64,000 bases of DNA from a cyanobiont of Ornithocercus magnificus (GCA_007996965.1 BIMP01000001.1:248001-312000); one strand, 5' to 3'. Positions 37,646 to 47,692 are shown, numbered from the stretch's first letter. The notes: a model not told the origin generated them from the sequence alone. Numbers and translations are program-made.

Positions 37646-38353
37646 TTATGTTTTGACCGCAGTCATAGCAGAACAATATGCAGCAACCTGGCAATCTACA
37701 CCAGTGATAGCAGTGCCAACCACAACTAGTTGGGCACCAGCTAACAGTGCCTGCTGAGCGACAGTGGGTGAACCAATACCACCTTCACAGATCAGTACAC
37801 TTCTGGTTGGCAGCTCTCGTTGAAGTGCAGTTAGGAGACCCAAAGCCGGCGGTTTCTGCAAGGCTGTCTCACCTGTGTGCCCATATAGCGTTGTACCAAT
37901 CCAATCACAACCAAGTTCAGCCGCGCGAAGTCCATCTTCTAAGTTGTCTACATCTGCCATTAGCGGTGCGCTAATCTCGCTCTGAACCTGTGCTAGAAGA
38001 CTTGGAAAATCTACTCCATCAGGTCGAACACGCGAGGTGGCATCTAGGGCAATCACATCAGCCCCAGCAGACCACACCGCTGAGACTTCCTTCCAGCATG
38101 GTGTAATGTAGACAGAGCTACCAGGATAAGTACGTTTCCAGAAGCCAATAATCAATGCCTCAGGACAGCGGCGTCGTACTGCGCCTATATGTTCTGGGCC
38201 CTCAAGCCTGACCCCAATAGCACCATTGAGCAAGCTAGCTTCAGCAATAGCAGCAATGACTTCGGGATCTCTTATAGGCGATCCTTCAGGTGCTTGGACT
38301 GAGATAATTAGACCGCCCCTAAGATTACCAGATGGTAGTGCCATCATTGTCAA
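37646..38353 (-). CDS. nanE: N-acetylmannosamine-6-phosphate 2-epimerase-like (NanE)
   Basis: TIM-barrel protein of 235 residues resembling NanE, which converts ManNAc-6-P to GlcNAc-6-P. Visible blocks: GGLIISVQAPEGSP, IGFWKRTYPGSSVYITP with the catalytic-type Lys, ADVIALDATSR, LMADVDNLEDGLRAAELGCDWIGTTLYGHT and ICEGGIGSP. No sialic acid catabolism genes are nearby, so the route served is unclear; it might recycle amino sugars with WecB. Convergent with groEL2. Confidence 0.85.
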   Translation of the reverse strand: MTMMALPSGNLRGGLIISVQAPEGSPIRDPEVIAAIAEASLLNGAIGVRLEGPEHIGAVRRRCPEALIIGFWKRTYPGSSVYITPCWKEVSAVWSAGADVIALDATSRVRPDGVDFPSLLAQVQSEISAPLMADVDNLEDGLRAAELGCDWIGTTLYGHTGETALQKPPALGLLTALQRELPTRSVLICEGGIGSPTVAQQALLAGAQLVVVGTAITGVDCQVAAYCSAMTAVKT

Positions 38354-38578
38354 TTTTTGACTAGCTGCTTACTGCAAATCGGTACCGAAGCTGGCTTCAG
38401 TCAAAACTTGTAACAATGGGTTTAGAGCTTACCATTATTTGTCATCATATTTGTCGATATTTTGACAATAGTGTAAGAGATGCAAGCTTTATCTAAGCTA
38501 GTTCCGGCATGGAATTAGATTTGCTCCTCATCCTTGTCTTTATGTGATTAGAGGCTAGGAACCCTCTAATCACCAGTG

Positions 38579-39490
38579 TCAGGAAAGTTTGCGATCTAGA
38601 AGCGGCCTAATAATTATGAAGAGGCCTAGAGTAAAACAAAAGAGAACACTTAGACAGCCATAACCGCTTATGTTTCCATAAGGTGCTTCTAGGACGACAG
38701 CTGCCAGTTGAAGAGGTCCAATATAGGCGGCTCGGATGGGCTCAATCGCAAAAGTGAGGGGATTTAGCGATGCAATCCAACTGAGCCAGCTAGGCATAAA
38801 TGCGAGGGGAGCAAGTGCCGTACTAGCGAAGAGCAGCGGCAAGTTGGTGACGAAAATCACTGCGATCAGCTCAATGTGTCCAGGAAGAGCAAAAGCCAGT
38901 CCAAGGCTCAGTGCAGTGAAGGCAAAGACTAATAGCAGTAGAACCAATAGTACTAGCAGCAGTCCACTACCTCCAGGCCAGCCGTAGCCTAATGCAGCAG
39001 CCATAAGCATAATTGCCAAGCTCTGTATTAAACTCAGTCCCATAATGTAAACAACAGATGCCAGCACAATTGAATTGCGACTGCGCAGTGGTGCTACCAG
39101 AAGACGGTTAAGGAACCCAAACTCCCGGTCAAACATTACGGGCAGTCCAGCATTAAGTGCACCGCTGAAAGCTGTGAATACAACTACGCCTGCTCCAAGA
39201 AAACGACCGTAGCTCATACCATCTGGTAGCAAGCCCTCGGGTGCTTTAGCAAAGAGAGCTCCGAAAAGCAATAGCCAAATAAGTGGCTGTAGCACTCCTG
39301 CTATCAGTGTAGAAGGCCGGCGTTGCAGTTGAAGGAATAGTCTCCGGGTCAATGCCGTGGTTTCTTGGAAGACCTCGCTTATTGCGCTAGTTTCAGATCT
39401 ATCAGATCTAAAGGTAGTGGTGCTAACTTTGGGGCTAACCATTGAGGCAGAGACAAAATTAAGTGTGCGAAAAACGAGAGTAATACTCAA
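38579..39490 (-). CDS. ABC-2 type exporter permease
   Basis: 303-residue DrrB/ABC-2 membrane protein with six spans. The N-terminus is soluble, followed by QRRPSTLIAGVLQPLIWLLLFG, a typical ABC-2 opening, and GLPVMFDREFGFLNRLLVAPLRSR. Its start overlaps the end of the ATPase gene by 4 bases, so the pair is a two-component exporter. The substrate is unknown. Confidence 0.88.
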   Translation of the reverse strand: MSITLVFRTLNFVSASMVSPKVSTTTFRSDRSETSAISEVFQETTALTRRLFLQLQRRPSTLIAGVLQPLIWLLLFGALFAKAPEGLLPDGMSYGRFLGAGVVVFTAFSGALNAGLPVMFDREFGFLNRLLVAPLRSRNSIVLASVVYIMGLSLIQSLAIMLMAAALGYGWPGGSGLLLVLLVLLLLVFAFTALSLGLAFALPGHIELIAVIFVTNLPLLFASTALAPLAFMPSWLSWIASLNPLTFAIEPIRAAYIGPLQLAAVVLEAPYGNISGYGCLSVLFCFTLGLFIIIRPLLDRKLS

Positions 39491-40500
39491 CGCATGGACT
39501 GGCGACGCTCTTGCTTAACATCTCTTTTATCAGCGACGGCTAGCTCTGCGTCCATTAGCGTGCACCCGGTGGCTTGCAGGTAGACATCGTCGAGGCTAGG
39601 TCTACTCTGGGACAAGGAAAAGATCGGCAAGTCGGCGTCCAATAATCGCTGCTGTAACCGAGTGAGCACTTCAGCTCCATCCACTACAAGATTGAGAGAA
39701 TAGCCTTGAGAGCGGTTGACAACCACTTGCCGCACCCCCTGGACTTCTGCAAGAAGCTTACGGATCTGACTAGCTTCCAATGCGTTGCTGAATTCCCTCA
39801 CTCTGAGCGTGACCCGATCGCCGCCAAGCTGCTGCTTGAGCTGATCTGGAGATCCTTCAGCGATAGTCCGGCCAGCATCGATGATCACCATCCGATCGGC
39901 AAGGGTCTCTATCTCTTCAAGGTAATGACTGCTAAGGAGCACTGTTGTTCCCTCGTTAGTCAGCTGGCGCAGTAGGTTCCAAATAGCTGCACGGCTCTCA
40001 ATATCTAGGCCAACTGTGGGTTCATCAAGTACTAGTAAACGAGGACCATGCAGCAATCCAGTAGCTAAGTCGAGGCGGCGTCGCATTCCGCCAGAATATG
40101 TGCCGCAGCGGCGGTCGATCCAAGTTTCCATCTCAAGCAGGTTGATGAGCTCCGCAATTCGTACTTCACGATCAGAGCGCTGCATGTGGTAGAGATTTGC
40201 CTGAAACTGCAGTAGTTCTCTCCCAGTGAGTATCTTGTCAATAGCTACTTCCTGGGCAACATAGCCGAGTATGCGCCGGACAGCTCTCGGATTGGTAATA
40301 GCATCCATTCCGGCCACTATTACCCTGCCAGAGTCTGGTGCTACGAGAGTGCTGAGGATGCGGAGTGCAGTTGTCTTTCCAGCACCGTTAGGACCTAACA
40401 AACCAAACAAAGAGCCTTCAGGGACTTGTAGGGTGAGTCCATCAAGCGCACGAGTACCGCCATAAAATTTTCCTAGCTGCTGGATGTCGATCAGCACCAT
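39487..40500 (-). CDS. ABC transporter ATP-binding protein (DrrA-like)
   Basis: 337 residues. Walker A GPNGAGKTT, signature YSGGMRRRLDLATG and Walker B LLVLDEPTVGLD are intact, followed by the H-loop SSHYLEE. The C-terminal extension of roughly 100 residues resembles the DrrA regulatory part. It is the partner of the permease at 38579-39490 and lies 63 bases after ctaB on the same strand, possibly in the same transcript. Confidence 0.92.
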   Translation of the reverse strand: MVLIDIQQLGKFYGGTRALDGLTLQVPEGSLFGLLGPNGAGKTTALRILSTLVAPDSGRVIVAGMDAITNPRAVRRILGYVAQEVAIDKILTGRELLQFQANLYHMQRSDREVRIAELINLLEMETWIDRRCGTYSGGMRRRLDLATGLLHGPRLLVLDEPTVGLDIESRAAIWNLLRQLTNEGTTVLLSSHYLEEIETLADRMVIIDAGRTIAEGSPDQLKQQLGGDRVTLRVREFSNALEASQIRKLLAEVQGVRQVVVNRSQGYSLNLVVDGAEVLTRLQQRLLDADLPIFSLSQSRPSLDDVYLQATGCTLMDAELAVADKRDVKQERRQSMR

Positions 40501-40563
40501 TCAAATGTCCGGATATTCAAGTAGGTAATGATTTACAGGAGACAGGCAGTGTGCTGAGGGGTC

Positions 40564-41568
40564 TTAAATAACAGTGGTCGGCTTGACTAAACTCAACAGT
40601 AGTATCTGGATCTGCGAGTCGAGTATGCCAGCTTGCTGGGTACGGCTCAAGACCAGAAGGAGGCAGATACCAAAGAGGTAGAGAATTGACCAGCGGAAAA
40701 CCGCTCTTGCACATTTTGGATTGTCCGGTGCCTCTGTAAGGGTTTGCACTGCTTGCAGCAAGCGCCCATTAAATGGCAGGAAGAGTAAGCCATAAAAGAA
40801 ACCTCCTTCTGGCAGTGCAAGTGTACCGAAGCTACTTACCAAGATAGTAGCCCAGCCATAGCGTTGGATTGCTCGCGCGGTGACCACAGTACCCTTGACA
40901 ACAGGAAGCATTGGAATACCAGCTGCACGGTAGTCGTCACGTAATAGCAGGGCAAGTGCCCAAAAGTGAGCTGGCGTCCAAAGCATCACGAGAGTGAACA
41001 GCCACCAACCACCAAGTCCTATATATCCTGACGCTGCTGCTGCACCAACCAGTGGTGGGATCGCCCCAGCTATTCCTCCGACAACTATATTTTGGTGTGT
41101 ACGCGGCTTGAGTAAGGCCGTGTACAGCAGTACATAGCTGCACAGTCCAAACAGCGAAAGGCCGGCAGCTAGAGAATTCACACCACTCACGAGCAGTACT
41201 GCTGCCGCTAATGTGCAGCAGATAGCACCAATGAATGCTGCGAAAGGTGATAGTCGCCCAGAAGGGAGGGCACGGCTACTAGTACGCTGCATGCGGCCGT
41301 CAAGATTTTGCTCCCACAAACAGTTGAGTATGCCTGCTGCAGCGGAGGCAAGTATCCCGCCGCCAAGTGTACAGGCCAAGCGTGGAGAGGAAATAGGCCA
41401 GCCTTCGCTGAGAGCCATCCCACCAACAGTAGTGGCTAAAAGTAGTGGGATTAGGCGAGGCTTAGCGATCTCTAGCCAAGCGGGAAGCTGAAAGCGGTTT
41501 TGGTGGTGGGAGAGAAGCACCACCTTGGGATCTGCTGATAGTGTAGTATGTAAAGAGCTACTAGCCAT
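40564..41568 (-). CDS. ctaB: Protoheme IX farnesyltransferase (heme O synthase)
   Basis: UbiA-superfamily membrane enzyme making heme O from heme B for cytochrome oxidase. Prenyl-phosphate motif [23 protein letters not shown] and the loop [22 protein letters not shown] are diagnostic. Nine spans; 334 residues including a short N-terminal extension. It overlaps the ctaA 3' end by 8 bases, so heme O and heme A synthases are co-translated. The start context shares 19 bases with wecB. Confidence 0.95.
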   Translation of the reverse strand: MASSSLHTTLSADPKVVLLSHHQNRFQLPAWLEIAKPRLIPLLLATTVGGMALSEGWPISSPRLACTLGGGILASAAAGILNCLWEQNLDGRMQRTSSRALPSGRLSPFAAFIGAICCTLAAAVLLVSGVNSLAAGLSLFGLCSYVLLYTALLKPRTHQNIVVGGIAGAIPPLVGAAAASGYIGLGGWWLFTLVMLWTPAHFWALALLLRDDYRAAGIPMLPVVKGTVVTARAIQRYGWATILVSSFGTLALPEGGFFYGLLFLPFNGRLLQAVQTLTEAPDNPKCARAVFRWSILYLFGICLLLVLSRTQQAGILDSQIQILLLSLVKPTTVI

Positions 41569-42529
41569 GGCAGGGCTCTAGCAAAATGCCATCCGCGATA
41601 GCCGCAGGTGTGGCATGATTATTGGAAGATACTGGTCGACGGGCTGCCAGGGCTGCTGCCAGGGCTACAAGTAGAGCTCCAACTAGCTGGTGCCCAACAG
41701 TTACAGCTGGTTGACTAAGGTTTAGATAGAGAGTCGCCACGCCTAGCACAGTTTGGGCAATGGTGAGGCCGGCCAGAGACCCTAGCAGTGGCCACTGCTG
41801 GCGGAACCAGCCTCCAGCTGCTAGCGAGATAGACACAAACAGAAGCAAGAGTGCATTCACTCCTATCGCAACAGTCCTGTGCAAACCCAGCAGTTCACAT
41901 GCTTCACCACCTATTAAGCAGCGCTGCACAGACCAGGTAGTCGCTATGCGAGCTCCTAACAAGCACTGGCCTAACACTAAGAGAAGACAGACAGAGCTGC
42001 CAAGACGCCACCAGATTGGAGTTGTGGAGCCTGACGGCACCAATAAAAGCTGGGTTGCTGCGCTGACTACAGCAACTAGAGTTAATGCCAGACCTAAGTG
42101 AGCGCTAACAATACTACCTGGGAGCAACTGGGTTACTGTAAGAGCACCTAAAAATCCCTGCAATGCTACTAACACCACAAGGCTAGCGGATACCCAAAGA
42201 AACCAACGTGGCAGATTGCGCTGCCAAAAAATAGCTGCACTCAGCTGTACTATCAGGACCACACTGACAACAAATGCATCAAGGCGATGGAACCATTCCA
42301 GAAACACCTGGACATTCATTTGCCGTCTAGGTAACAAGGAGCCATAGCACAGAGGCCAATCAGGACAAGCCAGTCCGGCTTCCATTACTCGAGTAGCACC
42401 ACCGATGACTACAAGGGCAATGATAGCTACGACGAGATGAGCTGAGAGTTTGGCAAGGCGATGTCGAATGATGTTGTGTGTTGATGATGTCAAGTCAGAC
42501 TTACTCTTTACTCTCTGAAGGAGAAACAT
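41561..42529 (-). CDS. ctaA: Heme A synthase
   Basis: COX15/CtaA oxidase converting heme O to heme [22 protein letters not shown] carries the Cys pair of the first external loop, [10 protein letters not shown] and [11 protein letters not shown] contain heme-ligating His, and [12 protein letters not shown] the final one. The start at ATG 42529 gives the usual short N-terminus before [10 protein letters not shown]; the frame is open to 42667 but that 46-residue extension lacks conserved character. First gene of the ctaA-ctaB(-ABC) unit, divergent from ctaC. Confidence 0.93.
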   Translation of the reverse strand: MFLLQRVKSKSDLTSSTHNIIRHRLAKLSAHLVVAIIALVVIGGATRVMEAGLACPDWPLCYGSLLPRRQMNVQVFLEWFHRLDAFVVSVVLIVQLSAAIFWQRNLPRWFLWVSASLVVLVALQGFLGALTVTQLLPGSIVSAHLGLALTLVAVVSAATQLLLVPSGSTTPIWWRLGSSVCLLLVLGQCLLGARIATTWSVQRCLIGGEACELLGLHRTVAIGVNALLLLFVSISLAAGGWFRQQWPLLGSLAGLTIAQTVLGVATLYLNLSQPAVTVGHQLVGALLVALAAALAARRPVSSNNHATPAAIADGILLEPCHG

Positions 42530-42721
42530 TTGATTGGGAAGTGGTGATATTGTCGCAGGTATTAAGCTGTATAGATGGTTGCGAAGCACGTCGCTGTAAT
42601 TTGATGCGGTAATCCTGACAGTAAAGCTGCTACTTGTTGTCGTTGACCTGGCCTGTTGCTCACCCAAACAAGTTTTCCAATCGTTTTAAGAAACGCACCA
42701 TAAGCTAGGCAGGTCACTCTA

Positions 42722-42750
42722 CATAGGCTTAATGCTGAATTCAGCCTATG
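42722..42750 (+). promoter_or_regulatory. Inverted repeat sequestering the ctaC start codon
   Basis: CATAGGCT (42722-42729) pairs perfectly over 8 bp with AGCCTATG (42743-42750), whose last three bases are the ctaC ATG. The loop has 13 bases. A competing 12-base palindrome GCTGAATTCAGC (42734-42745) lies inside. In RNA this would bury the initiation codon, suggesting translational control of the oxidase operon. Confidence 0.55.
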
Positions 42751-43590
42751 GCTTCTTTACTTGTGTCAATCCCAGCAGCTATAGTCACGCTTGTGCTGGG
42801 CATGGTTCTTGTTCTGGGTGGTCTGTGGACTGGTCAGAACATCAAACTTCTGCCCGTTGGCGCCAGCTTAAATGCACCTGTTTATGACGAGCTTTTTCGT
42901 GTGCTCTTCAGCATCGGCACTATCCTTTTCATTGGGGTTGTTGGTCTCTTACTGTTTAGTCTTGTGCGTTTCAGACGGCGTCCGGGCGACTTGGGTGACG
43001 GACTTGCGATGGAAGGTAATCTACCTCTCGAAGTTTTTTGGACAGCAGTACCAGCTGTTGTTATCTTTTTTGTCGGCCTCTACAGCTATGACATATACGA
43101 TCGCATGGGAGGCATGATGCCGCTGAACCAGCAGGGTCATCACACCATGCCGACTATAGTGACCAATAAACGCATCTGGGGTGGTATTGGTTCAGGTTCA
43201 GTTGAGGCCATAGTACCAGCAGCAGCTCAAGCACCTCTACCAGTTGAAGTCACAGCTATGCAGTTTGCTTTTCTGTTCCACTACCCTAGGGCTGAAATTA
43301 TCTCAGGAGAACTGCATGTTCCAGCAGGACGACAGGTAGATCTCAAACTCGAGGCAAAAGACGTGATTCATGCCTTCTGGGTTCCCGAGTTTCGCCTCAA
43401 ACAAGATGTAATTCCTGGCCAGCCGACACTACTGAGCTTTACTCCCATGATGCCTGGACGTTACCCAATAGTTTGTGCTGAGCTTTGTGGTCCTTACCAT
43501 GGGAGCATGCGCTCAGTAGTTGTGGTCGAGGAGCCAGAAATTTTTGATGAATGGCTGCGCCGCAATAGTAATTTGCCCACAAAAGCATGA
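42748..43590 (+). CDS. ctaC: Cytochrome c oxidase subunit II
   Basis: aa3-type oxidase subunit with two N-terminal membrane helices (about 8-28 and 50-72) and a lumenal/periplasmic CuA domain. CuA ligands are in CAELCGPYHGSM: Cys243, Cys247, His251, Met254, with an upstream His in DVIHAFWVPEF. 280 residues. The start codon is part of an 8-bp inverted repeat. It overlaps ctaD by 4 bases. Confidence 0.96.
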   Translation: MASLLVSIPAAIVTLVLGMVLVLGGLWTGQNIKLLPVGASLNAPVYDELFRVLFSIGTILFIGVVGLLLFSLVRFRRRPGDLGDGLAMEGNLPLEVFWTAVPAVVIFFVGLYSYDIYDRMGGMMPLNQQGHHTMPTIVTNKRIWGGIGSGSVEAIVPAAAQAPLPVEVTAMQFAFLFHYPRAEIISGELHVPAGRQVDLKLEAKDVIHAFWVPEFRLKQDVIPGQPTLLSFTPMMPGRYPIVCAELCGPYHGSMRSVVVVEEPEIFDEWLRRNSNLPTKA

Positions 43591-45266
43591 CTGTCGCTCA
43601 TTCTAATGCCAACGCTCTAGACGACAATCCACGACTTCAGCCAACAAACTGGCTACGCTATCTAAGCTTTAGCACTGATCATAAAGTAATAGGCTTACAA
43701 TACTTAATCTGCGGCTTTCTCTTCTATTTAGTCGGTGGTGCCCTGGCTGGTGCGATACGGGTCGAGCTAGCTAGTCCTCTATCTAACGTGATGCCTAGGG
43801 ATACCTATAATCAGGTGCTAACTCTTCACGGGACTGTAATGATTTTCCTGTGGATTGTCCCTGTAGTCAATGGCGCATTTGGAAATTATCTCATTCCCTT
43901 CTATGTAGGGGCGCGGGATATGGCCTTCCCCAGACTTAATGCTGTGGCCTTTTGGTTGATACCACCAGCCGGTCTAATGTTAATTAGCAGTTATTTCTTC
44001 ACTGGCGCAGCTCAATCAGGCTGGACAGCTTATCCGCCTTTAAGCATCACAACGCCAGCTATTGGACAAATCATCTGGATACTAAGCGTGTTACTGCTCG
44101 GAGGTAGCTCGATTCTCGGAGGAATTAACTTTATCGTTACTGTACTAAAACTGCGTCGACCAAGACTAAAGATGATGCAGCTGCCAATGTATTGTTGGGC
44201 TATGCTAGGCACAAGTATTCTTGTAGTACTGTCTACACCCGTGTTAGCTGGGACACTTATCTTGCTCAGCTTCGATATCGTTGCACATACAGGATTTTTT
44301 AACCCCAATTTGGGTGGCAATGTAGTTGTCTACCAACACCTATTCTGGTTTTACTCCCACCCAGCTGTTTATATTATGGTGTTACCAGCTTTCGGTCTAG
44401 TTAGCGAGATACTCCCTGTTCACTGTCGAAAACCACTGTTCGGTTACACGACGATGGTTTATTCAATTATGGCCATTGTTGGTCTTGGGTTAATCGTCTG
44501 GGCTCACCACATGTTCACCAGCGGCACGCCACCTTGGATGAGGCTATTTTTCACAATTGCCACAGCTTTCATTGCCGTTCCTACTGGCGTCAAGTTTTTT
44601 AACTGGTTAGCCACACTCTGGGGTGGAAGAATATCATTAAATAGCCCGGTGTTGTTTTCATGCGGTTTCATAGCAAACTTTGTTCTCGGTGGTATTACTG
44701 GTGTTGCTCTTGCTCAAGTACCGTTTGATATTCACGTTCACGATACCTACTTTGTCGTTGCCCATTTTCATTATATCGTTTATGGCGGTTCAGTCTTTGT
44801 GATCTTTGCCTCTGTCTACCATTGGTTTCCTAAATTTACTGGTAAGCTACTAAATGATAAACTAGGTCATGTACACTTTATGCTTACTTTCATCGGCTTC
44901 AACCTTTGCTTTGCACCACAGCATTGGCTTGGCCTAAATGGCATGCCGAGGCGAGTAGCTGAGTATGACCCTCAGTTCACTTTGGTCAACCAGGTTAGCA
45001 GTGTCGGCGCTCTATTAATGGCTATCAGCAGCTTGCCATTTCTTTGGAATGTGGTACATAGCGCCATTGCTGGAAGGGTTGCTGGTGATAACCCTTGGCA
45101 GGCACTTACACCTGAGTGGCTTACTAGTTCTCCTCCTCCAATTGAGAACTGGAGGGATGATCCACCTTTGGTGAGTGAACCTTATGGCTATGGCACACTA
45201 GTATCGAAAAATCAACTTAATCTTCAAGCTACTACCGGTCGCGATCTTTGGAACAACGGGCGTTAA
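43587..45266 (+). CDS. ctaD: Cytochrome c oxidase subunit I
   Basis: Catalytic heme-copper oxidase subunit, 559 residues, twelve spans. Ligand regions: LTLHGTVMIFLWIVP (heme a His), WFYSHPAVYIMVLP (CuB His and cross-linked Tyr), VWAHHMFTSG (CuB His pair) and HDTYFVVAHFHYIVYGG (hemes a and a3). Respiratory terminal oxidase of the thylakoid or plasma membrane. Overlaps ctaC by 4 bases and ctaE by 19 bases. Confidence 0.97.
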   Translation: MTVAHSNANALDDNPRLQPTNWLRYLSFSTDHKVIGLQYLICGFLFYLVGGALAGAIRVELASPLSNVMPRDTYNQVLTLHGTVMIFLWIVPVVNGAFGNYLIPFYVGARDMAFPRLNAVAFWLIPPAGLMLISSYFFTGAAQSGWTAYPPLSITTPAIGQIIWILSVLLLGGSSILGGINFIVTVLKLRRPRLKMMQLPMYCWAMLGTSILVVLSTPVLAGTLILLSFDIVAHTGFFNPNLGGNVVVYQHLFWFYSHPAVYIMVLPAFGLVSEILPVHCRKPLFGYTTMVYSIMAIVGLGLIVWAHHMFTSGTPPWMRLFFTIATAFIAVPTGVKFFNWLATLWGGRISLNSPVLFSCGFIANFVLGGITGVALAQVPFDIHVHDTYFVVAHFHYIVYGGSVFVIFASVYHWFPKFTGKLLNDKLGHVHFMLTFIGFNLCFAPQHWLGLNGMPRRVAEYDPQFTLVNQVSSVGALLMAISSLPFLWNVVHSAIAGRVAGDNPWQALTPEWLTSSPPPIENWRDDPPLVSEPYGYGTLVSKNQLNLQATTGRDLWNNGR

Positions 45267-45868
45267 TCTCTCTAACGCAAGCAGAACAGACAGAGTCTGA
45301 GCTTGTCGTGGAATCAGCCGAAAAGCACGGCGACTATCGTCTATTTGGTCTAGCCATTTTCCTTGCGGCTGATGCTATGACCTTCGCTGGTTTTTTTGCA
45401 GCATACCTAACTTTTCACTCCGTAAATCCACTGCCACCGGGAGCAGTTTATGAACTTGAGATGCCGCTACCTGTCCTAAACACAGTGCTACTTCTAGTAA
45501 GCAGTGCAACTTTTCACCGCGCAAACCACTGGCTGCGATGCAGTGATATGGACAGGTGCCGTCGTCTACTTCTATTGACAGGTGCGCTCGGCTTAGCCTT
45601 TCTGACAAGCCAAATGGTAGAATATTTCACTCTTCCCTTCGGACTAACAGACAATATCTACGCAAGCACGTTCTACGTTGTAACAGGCTTCCATGGCCTG
45701 CACGTTACTCTTGGGGCCATGATGATCTTGATTGTCTGGTGGCAAGCGCGTGTGGGTGATGGCCGTGTCACACGTGGGGACCACTTTCCTTTAGAGGCTG
45801 CTGAACTCTACTGGCACTTCGTAGATGGCATTTGGGTGGTCCTGTTTGTGATTCTCTACCTCATCTGA
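45248..45868 (+). CDS. ctaE: Cytochrome c oxidase subunit III
   Basis: 206-residue subunit with five predicted spans. Characteristic segments: GLAIFLAADAMTFAGFFAAYL, FYVVTGFHGLHVTLGAMM and EAAELYWHFVDGIWVVLFVILYL. The start is TTG at 45248, inside the ctaD 3' end; no ATG is in frame before the conserved part. Last gene of ctaCDE. Confidence 0.93.
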   Translation: MEQRALISLTQAEQTESELVVESAEKHGDYRLFGLAIFLAADAMTFAGFFAAYLTFHSVNPLPPGAVYELEMPLPVLNTVLLLVSSATFHRANHWLRCSDMDRCRRLLLLTGALGLAFLTSQMVEYFTLPFGLTDNIYASTFYVVTGFHGLHVTLGAMMILIVWWQARVGDGRVTRGDHFPLEAAELYWHFVDGIWVVLFVILYLI

Positions 45869-45968
45869 GATCTGTTCTTCAGGCTGTTAAACTCTTGTAG
45901 GCCGAATCGAGTTGCCCCTTGTCACACGAGAGGTTGATTGCCAGAATTCAGATATTGGAAGCTGCAGC

Positions 45969-46337
45969 ATGCTAGTCGGCAAGGAACTGCTAGACAAAGC
46001 CCGTTCGCTCAGTAACCGCCCCGAGGACGAGATTGCAAGGGGTTGCGGCTACGTTGGGCCTAGCGGTCGGGTTCTGCGTAAGAGTTTCTACCGAGCACTC
46101 GTGGAGGCGAAGGGCTACAAGCTTCCCTCAAGCGTAAGTGGAATAGGGGGTCAGCGTGGTCGCCAGGCAGAGTTTCGTACTCGCGTTCACGGTAACGGCA
46201 ACTTGCTAATTGGCCATGTTTATACTCGGCGTCTCGGCCTGGAGCCTGGGCAAGAATTCAGGATTCAGCTGCGAAGAGATTCTGGCTCAATCTGGCTTAT
46301 TCCACTTGATGAGGTAGGAGGAGAAGACGACAGTTAA
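45969..46337 (+). CDS. AbrB-family transcriptional regulator (cyAbrB-like)
   Basis: From ATG 45969 the product has 122 residues: MLVGKELLDKARSLSNRPEDEIARGCGYVG is the cyanobacterial N-terminal domain, then a basic linker, and a C-terminal AbrB-like swapped-hairpin region LLIGHVYTRRLGLEPGQEF. cyAbrB proteins regulate carbon and nitrogen genes. An upstream in-frame ATG or GTG at 45912 would add 19 residues without conserved character. It lies 100 bases after ctaE in the same direction; a target is not evident. Confidence 0.82.
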   Translation: MLVGKELLDKARSLSNRPEDEIARGCGYVGPSGRVLRKSFYRALVEAKGYKLPSSVSGIGGQRGRQAEFRTRVHGNGNLLIGHVYTRRLGLEPGQEFRIQLRRDSGSIWLIPLDEVGGEDDS

Positions 46338-46422
46338 TATTGAAGTTGTTTGCGGCTAGCTTAGTAGCAAGTATCAAGCTCTGAACCGCTATCACGAGAT
46401 TGTAAGAGAAGGCTAGTCTAGC

Positions 46423-47067
46423 TCAGATCCAACCATGATAGCTAAGCCACTCAGGCGTAAGATCGCTTTCAGGTGCTGTGTTGGTGCTCTGTAATAGACG
46501 CTCCGTGTACTTTGCCATTAGATCAGCTTCAAGGTTAACTGAACTACCAAGACGAAGTTTACATAGGGATGTATGGCTCCAGGTGTACGGGATAACAGCC
46601 AGCCAAAACACACTGCCCTGATCGCGGCAGCCAGCAACTGTGAGGCTAATCCCATCAACAGCCACACTAGCTTTATCACATATGTAGCGACCGTAGGTTG
46701 GATCATGCCAGTGGATTTGTAGATACCAGGAGCTCGGTAAAGGTTTGAGACCAGTAACCTCACCAGCACCATCAACATGTCCGCTCACCAAATGTCCGCC
46801 AAGCCGATCACCAAGTCTCAATGCTGGTTCCAGATTTACTGCACCACCTCGGTTGGCTTTATGACCAAGGGTGGTACGGCGCAATGTTTCCTCACTAACG
46901 TTGGCAACAAAGCCATCCTGGGTATGTGCGGCTACGGTTAGGCAAATTCCATCTACAGCAACGCTGTCACCAATTTGTAGCTGCCCGAGTGGACCACATC
47001 CCTGTACATGAATACTGGTTCCATGATGGCTTACCTGTCCTACCGCTTGCACTAGCCCTGTAAACAT
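46423..47067 (-). CDS. ribE: Riboflavin synthase alpha chain
   Basis: Dismutates two lumazines to riboflavin. 214 residues from MFTGLVQAVGQV, the standard N-terminus; the frame's longer extension to 47151 would overlap the divergent gene. The internal duplication is clear: GDSVAVDGICLTV in the first half and KASVAVDGISLTV in the second. Divergent from the nuclease-domain gene with a spacer of about 58 bases. Confidence 0.94.
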   Translation of the reverse strand: MFTGLVQAVGQVSHHGTSIHVQGCGPLGQLQIGDSVAVDGICLTVAAHTQDGFVANVSEETLRRTTLGHKANRGGAVNLEPALRLGDRLGGHLVSGHVDGAGEVTGLKPLPSSWYLQIHWHDPTYGRYICDKASVAVDGISLTVAGCRDQGSVFWLAVIPYTWSHTSLCKLRLGSSVNLEADLMAKYTERLLQSTNTAPESDLTPEWLSYHGWI

Positions 47068-47125
47068 AAACCGCAAGCACGTTTGTCTTAGCTGGTCATA
47101 ATCGGGTAAAGGAGAGATTGGTGCC

Positions 47126-47692
47126 GTGGTGGAGATGGGACTGGCGGGCATCGCCCTTGACGCCTCAAGCCGGATGCCGATTGTCTTGTTAAGAGACCTA
47201 TCAGGGCGACGTCAGGTACCGATCTGGATTGATCAAGCTCAAGCTCATAACATTATGAGTGGTGTTCAGGAAAATCCACCATTACGCCCGCTCAGCCATG
47301 ATCTGATGGCTGCCCTCCTAGAGGCTGGTGGACTAAGACTAAAACGTGTAGTCATCCATGCTATCGAAGACAGTACTTTCCGTGCAGTTCTACAGTTGCA
47401 GCGACAGGTAAAGGAGGCTGAAACACCTATGCAACTGCCAGCTGCTATGGAGATTGATGCACGACCTAGCGATGCCATAGCCTTAGCTGTAAGGACTGGC
47501 AGTTGCATCTGGATGCTTGAAGAGGTAGTGGCTTCAGCATCAATCCCAGTTGACGAAGAGGCTGATGCAGAAGATCAGGATGCTTTCCGTCGCTTCCTAG
47601 ACGATATAAGTCCTGCTGCTATTGTAAGACACTTGCGCTCCCGCGATGGACAAAATGAGAGGAAGGAGGATGGTTCTGGATTAGAGGAATGA
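47126..47692 (+). CDS. Bifunctional nuclease (BFN/DUF151) domain protein
   Basis: 188 residues. BFN domain with MPIVLLRDLSGRRQVPIWIDQAQAHNI, then RPLSHDLMAALLEAGGLRLKRVVI and IDARPSDAIALAVRTG. Related plant and bacterial proteins have RNase/DNase activity reported; the role here is unknown. Start GTG 47126 begins MVEMGLAGIALDA. The last 4 bases overlap the aldo/keto reductase start (ATGA). Confidence 0.88.
   Translation: MVEMGLAGIALDASSRMPIVLLRDLSGRRQVPIWIDQAQAHNIMSGVQENPPLRPLSHDLMAALLEAGGLRLKRVVIHAIEDSTFRAVLQLQRQVKEAETPMQLPAAMEIDARPSDAIALAVRTGSCIWMLEEVVASASIPVDEEADAEDQDAFRRFLDDISPAAIVRHLRSRDGQNERKEDGSGLEE

Noticed and set aside
42530-42667. 46-residue N-terminal extension of ctaA
   Set aside because: Ser/Thr-rich, not conserved in character, and would occupy the ctaA-ctaC promoter region; ATG 42529 gives the normal N-terminus.
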